Below are positions 10,801 to 20,741 of a stretch of DNA of 64,000 bases, piece by piece. Under the pieces are notes generated by a model. That model searched no databases. It was not told the DNA's origin and worked only from the letters and a program-made list of their open reading frames with translations. The first letter of the stretch is position 1; every line of letters begins with the position of its first letter. This DNA comes from Enoplolaimus lenunculus. Taxonomy: Eukaryota; Nematoda; Enoplea; Enoplida; Thoracostomopsidae. The translations under genes and the position numbers were made by a program. The DNA lies in assembly GCA_030248215.1 (NCBI GenBank), contig JASANG010002040.1:62001-126000 (forward strand). The letters run 5' to 3'.

Positions 10801-13800
10801 TGGTCACCCGAATAACAAGGTGTAATAGGAGGGGGTCACCATTTTGTGTCGCAATCAACAGGAGTCCATATCCCTAATATGAGTTCGTAAGCGGATTGAG
10901 TCTCTAAACCCTGATTAGAGTCCATAAATGTGAATTATTCCAAATTACAGTTCATAAATGACTCCAGGGCCAAATGATGTTGACTTCGAAACTTTTTAGC
11001 TTACTTAAGTTTTGAACGTACATTCCTAAGTATAACCTTGCATTATCGCTCAAGCTTTTGATACACGACCAATAAACGTTTAATTCAGGATAGTTGCAAT
11101 ACCAGATATATTAGTAAAGAAGGGCGACGGGTTGCCGGTTAAAATAAACAGTCCGTAACCGAACAACAGATTGTACCCTCTGGAGATACCAAATAAATAT
11201 CCGTGCCCCTCTTATTCTGGTCACTACAGTACTGCAGCAAAACAATGGGAATGGTCATTGTATGGGCCCAAAATACGTTGGTTTTCAGACGTTCGCATAG
11301 CGTACCATTCATTTTACTGGTCAAATTGCTTCGACTTTATTTTCAACAATCATACAAAATAAAAAAAAACAAAACAACTTTACCGATCAAAGGTACAGCT
11401 TCTGAAGTTGGAGGCATGCTCTCGTTGATTGTCTTCAGAAATACTCCCATGCTTAGCATCGTTGTTATACACATTGTCACTTTTTCCCCTGTTTCCGCTG
11501 GTATATAAAATCCAAGCAGTGCCATCGACGAAATTAATGCGCATGGTAAAATCTAAAAGAAAAGGAAACCGTAAGTTGTAAACAGGGACATATTTTCAAA
11601 TGAGTATACCGCCTATTAACAGTTAGCGATAGATATTCATAATGAAAAACTCTTGCAATTGTTGGTGTTAAAATTGGCATATGAGTAGGACAAATCAAAT
11701 GCTAAATAATATATTAATTTGTAACCCCACCATTCGCTCTTTTGAAAACTGCAAGATTTTTCAGCAACTGGTAATAGGAGCGTCCAGATTTGCGAATACG
11801 GACCGTCATAATTCAAATATGACAGTAACTGTGGTGAGATCTAAACCTTGTCGCCACTGTGGTACTAGCAAGAATTTGATATCGAGAGAACACAGAATAA
11901 AAAATATATAATTTTGCGAGCAATACAGCACTTTTCACTTTTATGGGGCAGTTGGATAATTGTAATGTTCATAAAATTTTATCTTTCAGAATTTGCAAGA
12001 TTTGTAGTAAAATGAAAAAAATTGTATCGCAAAATATGTCTTTATCCAAAACGTAAGCATTAGTAAAGTTGACAACGAGTTAGTTTTCGATCAAACCAAT
12101 TGATTGCAATAGTTGATCAAGAGCTTTCTCTAAAATGGAACAACTAGCCAAAACATGAGACCAAGGTTTGCGCTATACTTTACTGTGTCGGACGCCGTCG
12201 GACTCCGTCGCACGCTGCCACACGCCTCATGCAGCTATGCGATGCTAACAAAATATAGGTGAAATCTTTTTGCCAGTGTGCCGTAATTTTTAATAAACTG
12301 TTTTATCGTACCGCGGTGCGGCGTGCGGCGGCTTGCGGCGAGTATAGCGTAACCCTAAAGCTTAGTAGTTTTTAATTCAAATTTACGTCAAAATTAATTT
12401 CAGAAAACCCGCAACCAGAATGGTACGGTAATTTGTGACTTACCTGGTTGAAAACGTAATACAACGGCCGACGTCGCAAATGAATCGCAATAATGATAAC
12501 CGGCCAATCTTCATCAGGGCAGCACGAAAATCGTTTCACTGTGATTTTCTGCTAAAATTAATACAAAAACTAAATTTTTAGAATATCGAAACAATATGCG
12601 CTTCCAAACTAAAGTTCGATTAGTGTGTCCTGACAGAAAAAAATGCACAGCGTTGTAGTCGTTTTTGGTAAAGTTTATATCCAAACGAAACAGTGGCTGG
12701 ATTTCTAAAACCCTACTTAAGTGTGACGTAGTACGTATGTGCTAAGCAATTACTTAGCCATTTTGTCGTTTTTAAAGGCGTACTTAAGTTAAGGAAATAC
12801 TTAAATCACTGACTAAATTTCATATATTACAGAGTAATAGTTCGGTCATATTAGCCTCGGCCTAATTAAAATTGTTAACTCGTGATACTTCCGTAATATA
12901 AAGTAAAATTATAGCTTTTTTGTTATGATCGTTTCTCACATCTGGAGCTTATTTGTATTTGCTCAAAAAGTTAACTATTTACTTATAGTCGGTATCTTAA
13001 GTAATTGCTTAAATATAAATTAAGTAATTGCATTACTACCTCGTTGTTCACAACCTTAAGCCACTAAAGGTAAAAGATTTCGGTGCCCATCATTGAGCGC
13101 CTCCAAAAACGTTACATGGTATACGCATGTTAATGTGAAAGCTGCATAAATGTTATATCTCCTACACTTTATCTTATTTCTAAATATTCTAGAAATTGTC
13201 GGTGTAAAATGACACAAATTAAAACATAAACAAGAAAACGAAAGTAAGCATTACCGTTAATTTTAATATTTCAAATTCACCATTTGGCATTAAATTCGAT
13301 AGATCGCCTTGTTCCGTAATTAAGGCGAGTTGTATTTCGGATCCACCGTAGCTCCACGACGAAAATAACAACTGACACACCTGTAACAGTGAAAATAAGA
13401 AACCCAAAATGTTTCAACAATTAAGTTGCTAATTTGGCACTATCAAAGCGACAAAATAATTTAAATTATCAAAATTACTGCAAAAAATTATAAAATTTTG
13501 CCATACCTGATCATCAAATGGATAAAACCGAACATTAATATGACATGAACTTCGAAATATCGCGTTCACAAGCCATGTGACGTTGCCTAATTCGTTGGTG
13601 TAAACGTCTGTGCTAACCATGACTTCCTTGAATTCTGGATCAGCACTGAAATGCAAATACTAGTGTTTCACTAGCCAGTCAATAGCAGATTTGTGTAGGT
13701 TTGGTCGCGCAGTTAGGTAATATCGGTCTAAATGTGCCGGTTGTAAACCCTAAAATGTGAAAACTAGCCGAGCATAGTTTTTCTTAACAGCAGCTTTTGT

Positions 13801-16800
13801 TAAGCATTTGTGAAGTACAAAAACAATTACAAAGGCTGTTTGTAATTGACAAAAAAAACTTTGCGACTTTGGGGCACGTGGTAAAACGTAGAATATCGAA
13901 AAGTTTGTTAAAAACCCTGTTCAAAACTGTAAAATTTCAGGACACAAATGATTCCCACCGGAAATTCTGGATCCACAAGTCGAGCTAAGATATTAAATAG
14001 AGATTTCCTGCACAATAAAAAGCATTGTTTCATCTTGAGCATTGTACAGAACAACAACAACAATTACTTATTCGTGAGAATTATATCAGGACGCCAAACT
14101 TCGGCCGCTGGCAAATGCATAAGTTTTATTCCATCAAATTCAGATGAATTCCAAGTCAACGAATTGTCAAGCCAATTCTAAAATGGAAGAAAGAAAAAAG
14201 TAGTAGAAAATAAACAAGCTGAATACAAGCACTGCGAGAAATTTCACTTCTGCTACCTTGTTCAAGAATCTCTCGGACGAATGGAAAACGTCATTAAACT
14301 TATTGAACTAATTTACCAGTTTCACCAAGGAAAGAAGGCTCGGTATTCGGCTTAATAAATGCTACTTTGCAAGTTCTTGCTGCCAAAACATCGTGTCAGA
14401 TGCTAAGGGGCGGATTGATATTTATTTGGCCTCTGCAGACGGTCCCCCAATGCAATTGGTTCCGGACTGTTACTTATTTTTAACCCGCAATTCGCCGCCC
14501 TTCATCACTGATATATCTGGTATTGCAACTATTCTTGTTGAGCGAAGCTCGGATTTTCGCGAAGCGTTTATGTTTTGTACTTGGGGGTCAAAAGGTGGAT
14601 GTCCGTCCGCCAGTCCGTCCGTCCGTCTGTCCGTCTGTCCGCATGTCCCTGTCCGTCTGTCCGTCTGTTCGTCTGTCCGTCTGTCCGTCTGTCTGTCCGT
14701 CCTTCCGTCCGTCCGAAAAGAATCTCAGGAACGATTGAACCGATTTTGATAAACTTTTTTTATTTGAAAGCCAATTATTCTGGAGTGTTAACCTCGCATT
14801 GGGGTTTTAAAATTTTGAGCCGTTTATTAGGTACAGGGTAATTTGCATAATTAATTAAGCCTAAATTAGTACTTTCCACAATATTTCACTAATTATTACA
14901 GTTACAAGCAATCTAATTTTAGCATTAAAGGGTTTTTGGGTGCGAGGAATCTGAGTAGACTGTTTACAAACCTCCAAAACCGATGATTGAGCAGCTTGCT
15001 AATACATTATTTGCATCTTAGCATAGGTTATAAGCCTAAATTAGGACTTTTTACAATATTTTACTAATTATTAAGGTTCAAAGCAACATAATTTCCGCAC
15101 TAAAGGGTTTTTAGGTGCATGGAATTTGAATAAATAGTTTACAAACATCCCAACCGGTAATTGAATAGTTAGCTAATAACTAATTTGCATATTAGCTTAA
15201 TTGACAAGACAAAACCCTACTTTTTAAATTATTTCAATAATTTTTAGGGTTCACTGAAGGTTTTTGGATGCGAGGAATCTGAATAAATTGTTTACAAACA
15301 TCCAAAACCGATAACTGAATAGTTAGCTAGTAGTTAATTTGCATATTAGCTTAATTGACCAGATAAATTTGGACTTTTTAAATTATTCCAAAAATTATAG
15401 GGTGGCTGAAGGGTTTTTGGGTGCGAGGAATCTGAGGAAATTACTTACAAACCTCCAAAACCGATAAATGAATAGTTAGCTAGTAACTAATTTGCATATT
15501 ACCTTAATTGCTTACGTGTGTTCGAGCTTCGCTCACTAAATGTGGTCCCACTACGACTGGTATTAAACAATTATTTGTCGCGTATCAAAAGCTTGAGCGA
15601 TAATGCAAGGTTTAATTAGGAATGTACTTTCAAATCTTTTTGTATGCTATAAAGAGTTTCGAACTCAACTTAGTTTACGCACTCTTATTAGGGACACAGA
15701 TTCCTATTGATTGTGACTCAAAATCGGGACCCTCCTCATATTTCCCCTCTTATTCGGGTTACTACAGTACATTTCCAAAATTGCAGCAATAAACGTACAA
15801 TGTTCAACCAACAGCTCGACGTCAAAAATTGATTCTTTTCATCCTGAAAACAATAAAATAATCTTAAGAGAACTACTTGAGAAAGTATAAATTTTGTTTG
15901 CACTCTCCATACATTTCAATTAAATATCACAAATTCGGCGAACTTTTCGGCTAATTTCTGTTTTCAATCAGCTATCATTAACTACCGAAAAGATGAACTG
16001 GCCTGGCCAACTGGCCTACCAGGCAAATGCTCGGTGAAGTGGTCTGAGTTTGGATTGCTCAACAAAATTACACACTCTAAAATGGTAAATTATTTTCCTA
16101 AATAGTCAGTAATGCATCGTTCACAATAAAAATTTCATTTTTCCACCAAAAACACTATAAGGTAGGCTTAATACATGTTAAATTTCAAAATGTTCGATCG
16201 TTCACGTTACCATAACTCAAAAATTGCGTTATCCCTACTCGTGTTGCAAAATGCTCCGTGACCACGTATAAGGGAGGGCTGTGACACATGTTAAGGCAAG
16301 GTTAACGCAACTTTTGTGTTAGGGTAAAGTTTACGTATAACAATTTTAAAAACTGACACATAATAACCCAACCTTATAGTGTTTTCAGTGGCAAAATGAA
16401 ATTTTTGTTCCAAACGATGCATTACGGGTCGGTTTGTATCAAGTTGCCAGGGTCGATGTTTTGATTCGAGTTCTGCTCTGACGATAAGTTGTAAGTTTAG
16501 TCGGCCCGGCAAACAGGTTTATTAAACACAAAAAATTGTGGAGCGACGCAAAATAGATCACACCACGCCATGGGTTGGGTTTCTGCGTAAAACATTTGAG
16601 GGCTACTTACCACATCAACAACAGAATGCAACGAAAATCCAAAGGTAACGTTGGTAATATCATGCCCGTATATGGATGGTCGGACATATTTTGTATAGTT
16701 GTCCATCAAATAATGATAAAGTCGATTTTCATAGTCGTCGCCGATTGCTGATCCTGTGGAACATTAAAAATTGCAATCGCTTAGCGTTTTGCATCACTTA

Positions 16801-18351
16801 TCGCAACATGGGCCAATGTAAAGATCAGGTACGGAACGGTTTTCGGGTCTTTTCCGTTATCCTCCCAATCTGCGAGCTTGTCATGACCTCTCGTATCATT
16901 CCACGCCTAAATTTTAAGGCCTCGAAGTCCGCCTTTGGGACCCAAAAAATGTTTTGACAAAAAAGTTGACAAATTATACACTAATCGATGCAGCTTGCAG
17001 AGCTGAGTTGAACAGTGTTTAACCAATTCCCAGATTGTGAAAAATTTAACACCATTCGACTCAGCTCCGCAAACTGCAACGAATGGTGCATAATTTGTCA
17101 AACTTTACGACAAAAAGTTTTAAGGACTCCAGGGGGACCTAGAGATTTTAAAAATTGAATTTTTTAAAAATACAAATTTAGGTATGGAATCATCAGAGGA
17201 TGTCATGAGAAGCTCAAATAGGCAAAAATTTTTAAAATCGAACCATTTTTGGGCAAACGCTGGCTAGGTGATAACGGAAAAGACCTCGTTCTTCTGCGGG
17301 ACTGCAATAGAGTAAGCTTAAGCTTTTGACTGTTTTTTGCTCAGGATAGGCTTAAGATAGGCTAGGTATATGCCCATTCTTATGCTTTGACTTAAGCTTA
17401 GAACGCTTATACTACTAAAATGGCTCTCTTCTACACATTGGCCGCAACATGGGCGCCCCCCACATATTGGACGGAGGTCTGCAAATGATGTTTAGCTGAA
17501 AATTTTCTTAGCAAAGCTACTGTAGCTTGAAATTTTCAACTGTTTCCCTGTATGTCTATGTTTCTGAAATATGTTTAGGGGATATAAAAGAGTGATACAA
17601 CACTTTCGGGCATTTCGGTGTCGTTTAGCGAAATACGAGATGAAGATTGGAACCTTTACAACACTTACAATAGCAAATATCTTAATGCTCCACATGAAAA
17701 GCACACTACCCGTTATCAAAAATCTTTTGATTTGCCGCTGGTTATCGAAGAATACCACAGCAATACCTAGCCAGAGGAAGGGATACTGCGCAGGTCAACC
17801 CTATTATTTTTAGATTTTCGTCCATGGCTTGCAATGAACTGTTTTCAGTTGGTGAAGAAACTCTTTGCAATTTTTTGAACCGTAACTCCTATTTCCTGAA
17901 TACTGGCTCACAAATGCTAACTCAAGATTTACAAATATATTTAATCCAAGGTGGAACACAGCGCTAGAACACAGGTGGGTGTAAATATCGCAAATGGCTA
18001 TTTGCTTTAAATGTTCAAGTTTAGCTAAATTTATGACAAAATATAAATCTTCAAAATTCGATTACCAATACAGGCCGGTAGCCAGAAAGACCCCAAAAAA
18101 CTCAGCTATATAGCCAGCAAAACATTTCCCCTTCCACAGAAGATTAAACTCCTAAATAATTTTTTACTCTTTCTAACAAGGTGATTTGGATACTGGACTG
18201 TATCAATAATTAGATTTGATAACATTAGAAATTTGGCAAAAAATACTTCAATTTCAAACCTGATTGACTTACGTTGTTTTGAAATCCGTTTAGCGGTCAT
18301 CGAGTAATTATAAATTCCGAGCAACATTGGATATAGTCCAGACAGAAACAT
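7526..18351 (-). CDS. nicotinic acetylcholine receptor alpha-type subunit (ACR-16/alpha7-like), complete 11-exon gene
   Basis: Eleven exons (18351-18273, 16753-16611, 15843-15799, 14177-14068, 13645-13507, 13380-13255, 12551-12444, 11552-11384, 10560-10361, 9858-9588, 7803-7526) join with matching phases to 555 residues plus stop. This is a cation channel subunit of the Cys-loop family at synapses or other excitable membranes. Seen: a weak signal peptide (1-17), DEKNQ (75-79), WRPD (117-120), the Cys-loop C160-x13-C174 with FYPFDDQ, loop B Trp181 followed by SYGG, vicinal C224-C225 (hallmark of alpha subunits), RRRPLYY, TM1 (~243-268), GEK (272-274) and TM2 (~275-296), TM3 (~307-329), a basic cytoplasmic loop (330-464), an amphipathic helix and TM4 (~513-536). 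SWSYGG and PNGEF favour the alpha7/ACR-16 group. Oddities: Phe222 and Trp230 replace the usual loop C tyrosines, Lys290 lies at TM2 16', and there is an extra Cys85. The introns hold several MITEs. Confidence 0.95.
8045..8155. mobile_element. truncated TTAGGC-cored MITE in nAChR intron 10
   Basis: The right half of the family: TTAGGCTTAGGTTTAGG, then GCTACTGTTACAGCCCTGCTC and TATTGGTC. The left tip is gone. Confidence 0.6.
8270..8650 (+). repeat. tandem pair of tRNA-derived SINE-like heads
   Basis: Two tRNA-like units: TAGCGCTCTTGACTTGCTAG with AGGTTCGATTGC (8294-8336), and GCGCCTTTGACTCGCGAGCG with AGGTTCGATTTTC (8594-8636). Both have a Pol III B-box-like block and a related anticodon-arm-like segment but poor T-stem pairing, so they are SINE heads or tRNA pseudogenes. 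A TGTGCACATATAG-type simple repeat lies between and before them. They are in nAChR intron 10. Confidence 0.55.
9144..9265 (+). repeat. ~43-bp minisatellite, about 3 copies
   Basis: The unit TATATCGGCAGGATAAAACC with CTCAAAAAA and AGACCC recurs three times with increasing divergence. It is in nAChR intron 10. Confidence 0.7.
9588..9858 (-). CDS. nAChR exon 10 (cytoplasmic loop)
   Basis: Acceptor ATTTTTAG, donor GTACGT; 271 nt that keep phase with both neighbours. It is a low-conservation Arg/Ser/Gly-rich loop ([17 protein letters not shown]). It is supported by phase and splice sites rather than by homology. Confidence 0.82.
10361..10560 (-). CDS. nAChR exon 9 (TM3, start of cytoplasmic loop)
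   Basis: Acceptor CAATTTAG, donor GTAAGT. It encodes [20 protein letters not shown], then RLHFKG and the amphipathic [17 protein letters not shown], typical of the post-TM3 MX helix. Confidence 0.93.
10798..11229. mobile_element. TA-flanked MITE (CTGTAGTGACCC family) in nAChR intron 8
   Basis: Starts CTGTGGTCACCCGAATAACA after TA and ends TATTCTGGTCACTACAG before TA. The interior matches the other copies (GAGTCCATAAATGTGAATTA, CAATAAACGTTTAATTCAGG). It is about 430 bp with no ORF. A TA duplication plus terminal inverted repeats fits a Tc1/mariner-type non-autonomous element. Confidence 0.85.
11384..11552 (-). CDS. nAChR exon 8 (TM1-TM2)
   Basis: Acceptor TCTTTTAG, donor GTAAAG. It encodes [36 protein letters not shown] and [11 protein letters not shown], covering the pore helix. 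Confidence 0.95.
12166..12353. mobile_element. GC-rich fold-back MITE in nAChR intron 7
   Basis: The arms GGTTTGCGCTATACTTTACT and, inverted, GGTTACGCTATACTCGCCGC enclose an AT-rich centre. The inner parts are CGTCGGACTCCGTCGCACGC and GTGCGGCGTGCGGCGGC. A similar tip occurs at 31905. Confidence 0.7.
12444..12551 (-). CDS. nAChR exon 7 (loop C, start of TM1)
   Basis: 108 nt in phase 0 when the first AG is used. It encodes [13 protein letters not shown] with the vicinal cysteines, then [12 protein letters not shown]. The acceptor is the tandem TTTTAGCAG, so one Gln (residue 215) may be optional. Confidence 0.93.
13255..13380 (-). CDS. nAChR exon 6 (second Cys, loop B)
   Basis: 126 nt, phase 0. 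It encodes [13 protein letters not shown] and [12 protein letters not shown]. It is followed by GTAATG, a slightly weak donor. Confidence 0.92.
13507..13645 (-). CDS. nAChR exon 5 (loop E, first Cys of Cys-loop)
   Basis: Acceptor ATTTCAG, donor GTATGG. It encodes [15 protein letters not shown], an NVT sequon and [13 protein letters not shown]. Confidence 0.94.
14068..14177 (-). CDS. nAChR exon 4 (loop A)
   Basis: 110 nt, the classic size for this exon. It encodes [18 protein letters not shown] and [10 protein letters not shown]. The final two bases join the next exon to make Asn126 (..TNNADPEF). Confidence 0.94.
14540..15534. mobile_element. inserted element with GAGCGAAGCTCG ends and internal minisatellite
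   Basis: The ends GAGCGAAGCTCG (14540) and CGAGCTTCGCTC (15523-15534) are inverted copies. Inside are a GTCCGTCT-type microsatellite (14597-14715), the phrase AGGAACGATTGAACCGATTT and four ~155-bp direct repeats (14925-15500) containing GGGTTTTTGGGTGCGAGGAA and AATTTGCATATTAGC. It has no ORF of note. Its class is uncertain. Confidence 0.75.
14597..14715 (+). repeat. GTCCGTCTGTCC microsatellite
   Basis: An irregular array of GTCC and GTCT tetramers. It creates several Ser/Pro/Val/Cys-rich chance ORFs that are not genes. Confidence 0.9.
15799..15843 (-). CDS. nAChR exon 3 (45-nt DEKNQ microexon)
   Basis: 45 nt between GTTTTCAG and GTACGT, phase 0 on both sides, encoding [16 protein letters not shown] 45-nt exon with DEKNQ is a classic nAChR gene feature. 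Cys85 before the loop D Trp86 is unusual. Confidence 0.93.
16611..16753 (-). CDS. nAChR exon 2 (N-terminal helix, first strands)
   Basis: Between TTCCACAG and GTAAGT. It encodes [19 protein letters not shown] and [11 protein letters not shown], matching the conserved N-terminal 'L...L..NY.K.VRP' and 'V.FG.SL..I.DV' of the family. Confidence 0.93.
16811..17443. mobile_element. TTAGGC-cored MITE with perfect 8-bp target duplication, itself interrupted (nAChR intron 1)
   Basis: GCAACATG at 16803-16810 is repeated exactly at 17444-17451. The tips are GGCCAATGTAAAGATCAGG and CTACACATTGGCC. The family interior resumes at TTCTGCGGGACTGCAATAGA (17292) after an internal insertion. Confidence 0.9.
16846..17285. 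mobile_element. 440-bp palindromic element nested in the MITE at 16811
   Basis: The terminal inverted repeats are GGTCTTTTCCGTTATC and GATAACGGAAAAGACC, with TCG on both sides as a possible 3-bp duplication. An internal hairpin (16963-17101) pairs TTGACAAATTATACACTA with TGGTGCATAATTTGTCAA and also contains GCTGAGTTG facing GACTCAGC. Confidence 0.85.
18273..18351 (-). CDS. nAChR exon 1 (start, signal peptide)
   Basis: ATG at 18351, preceded in frame by TAG. It encodes [17 protein letters not shown].. and ends in phase 1 at GTAAGT. The last base plus GA of the next exon makes Arg27. The hydrophobic stretch is short, so a further upstream exon is possible. Confidence 0.65.
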
Positions 18352-20549
18352 TTTCTAGCAAAATTTGTCTAAGAATGTAAGCCAACTTAGAAGCATGTAA
18401 GTGACTAATAACAATGCAACCAGTAACACAAGTTTAGTGTCAAATGGTATAAATTTCTTTCAATGAAAAATAAGGCAAATACGGTTAAAATTTTGACAAC
18501 ATTTGAATTCATTTCTAAAACTGGCATCGTCCGCAGAAAAGCATTGGTACAAATTAATGGTGCACTACTGTGACAGTGCTTCTTATAACATTTCTGGTGT
18601 CACTACTACTGGGCGTACAGTTTTTTGCTGGCCCATTTTTTGGTGGCCCATAGCCTGATGGGGGCCAGGGGGCTTTCTGCCCTGGAGAAATCTGTCACCT
18701 GGAAATTTTTCAAATTTATTTGTAAATCGTCGCATATCCTTTTCTGCTGCTTCTAGAAATTTCCAAACCTCCTAGCAACGTGATCTGACTACAGGCTTGG
18801 CCTTTTTGAAAATATTTCCTATAATTTATTCATTGCTTGATAATAAATTATCGGTTGAATCACAAGTTTAGACACACAAATTCCACGGTGGTAATACAAG
18901 GTGCCGACGGTGTCATTGTCAAAATATACGTCTTTAGAGACAGAGGTTTTGACTTCTAAAGTACAACATTTCGGTAGCAAACATATTCCATGGCTTGACT
19001 CAGTTTTTTGACGGCGCCATTAAATCTCCTTAACTGGTCTCAAATAAACGACTATTCGCACGTGAGACTTGCGCGATATGGCAAACAAGTCGTAAAAATT
19101 TATTTGAACATAGTTGAATATTACCTCAATCTATCATTATGAACAAACTTATCAATTGGGCTCAAATTTGTTTCGGAAAACAATTTTTTTGAGTCTTTTT
19201 CATTGGTTATAGGCGTCCACCAATCCAGCAAGTAACACATTCTATACGCCACTACAAAGTTTACTTTCATTCAGCACCAGGATGTAGTTATTTTAATCAA
19301 AACACGGCTCAAAATTTGCGACCTGGGTAAACAACGCGAAGTGGCCGACCACTTTGATTTATGTTTCAAAACCAACAAACTGAATCTGGTTCTTTCAAAA
19401 TGGCGTGTTGCTATTGTGATTGATTAAAGCAAACGTAAAACTGCCATTTACAGGCATATTTACCCAGTTCAGCAACATAGAAGCCCTAAATGTATATAGT
19501 TTATGTAAGTACAAGCAGAGATTTTGCGAGAGTTACAGGCGGGACAAACGTTTATGAGGGAAAGGCAAGTTTTTCCGAGAACGCTGAACTCTACCGGGCC
19601 CCCTCTGTCTGTGAGCGCCGTGGATTTGTTTTTACCTTGAAAGCAACAGTAGTATGGATTGTTGACGAAAGCGAAAAGTATACTTAGCTTGATATATGGT
19701 TCAACCCAAAATATAACTTGGTGACTTTACAAAAATGATCGAAACAAAGCAAAACTATATACATAAACAAATGTTATTAGTTTCAGAGGCTTTAAGCAAC
19801 TTGCCTAGTTATTTTTGCGGTCAGCGGCATTTTTAAGTTTAGGAAGGTTTACGAAAAGCGTGCCTAATTCTCGTTTTATATAATTGTCTAAATTAGAATT
19901 TTTAAACCATTAATTGTTGCTGCGAATGGCAAAATGTTGCAAATATACAGCAGTTCAATATCAAAGTGTAAACCGAATTTACCTACTCAGTTTGGACTTT
20001 GCATTTTACTAACTTTATGGATCTTCTGCGTAAGGTATTTTGAAAATTTAGTGTAAAATCTCAGCTTTGTTGGAATTATAAGCTATGAATTATAGAATGA
20101 AATTACATATTACACCGACAGATTTGCATCGGTTATCTTTACATCCGGGTATCCGGACGTGTATCTGAAACGAAACATTCATCCAGATAAATGTCCGGCA
20201 AAAATCGACGGATATCCGGTTATGAAAAAAATATCCGATGCCTTCATTGATTAGAGCTCAATTTTTGGTAAAAGCAATCTACAAAATTACCGGCTGACGG
20301 TAAATGGTAGCATTAATTGGAATAAGCAAGAATACTCTTCTCCAACACAACCTATGGCATAATTGAATTTTAAGTTAATCAAGAAGTCTATAAATCGTAA
20401 ACATGTTACCTAAATATAGAAAAATATTAAAATGAAGTTACGATATCGTTTATGTTTTATTTATTAATTTACCATACCACTAACTCATCAAGTAAGTTAA
20501 AGCACAAACCTAAATTCAGAAATTTCTGGATCCACCACTGAGCTGTCTT
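18352..20549. other. intergenic, upstream of the nAChR gene
   Basis: No gene is supported. 18645-18802 is a copy of the ~150-bp 'GGTAGCCAG' repeat family. One exon-like ORF (19490-19687) has an AG acceptor but no partner. The rest is AT-rich. The receptor promoter should lie just beyond 18351, but no TATA-like box stands out. Confidence 0.5.
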
Positions 20550-20741
20550 CAATGTCGGCGAAAGCGTCCCCCATACCCCCCAATCATAGGCCCGACTGTT
20601 GGGTGCCCATCTTGGCAAACGAAATACTTTTGCGGACTACAAAGTCAATGTCGGCGAAAGCGTCCCCCATACCCCCCAATCATAGGCCCGACTGTTGGGT
20701 GCCCATCTTGGCAAACTAAAAACTTTTGCGGACTACAAAGT
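20550..20741 (+). repeat. near-perfect 96-bp tandem duplication
   Basis: CAATGTCGGCGAAAGCGTCC begins at 20550 and again at 20646. The two 96-bp units differ at only a couple of bases (GCAAACGAAATACTT versus GCAAACTAAAAACTT). The unit is GC-richer than its surroundings and contains CCCCCATACCCCCCAATCAT. Confidence 0.93.

Larger units (their letters stand above)
14388..15767. mobile_element. TA-flanked MITE interrupted by a 1-kb insertion, nAChR intron 3
   Basis: The left part 14388-14539 carries the family's GATATTTATTTGGCCTCT; the right part 15535-15767 carries GCTTGAGCGATAATGCAAGG and ends CGGGTTACTACAG before TA. The family sequence is continuous except for the block 14540-15534. Confidence 0.8.

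Noticed and set aside
14393-14841. Three overlapping ORFs rich in Ser, Pro, Val and Cys
   Set aside because: They are the translation of the GTCC/GTCT microsatellite and MITE sequence.
19490-19687. Exon-like ORF after GAGTTACAG
   Set aside because: No partner exon, no recognised domain and no poly(A) signal; kept only as a weak possibility.
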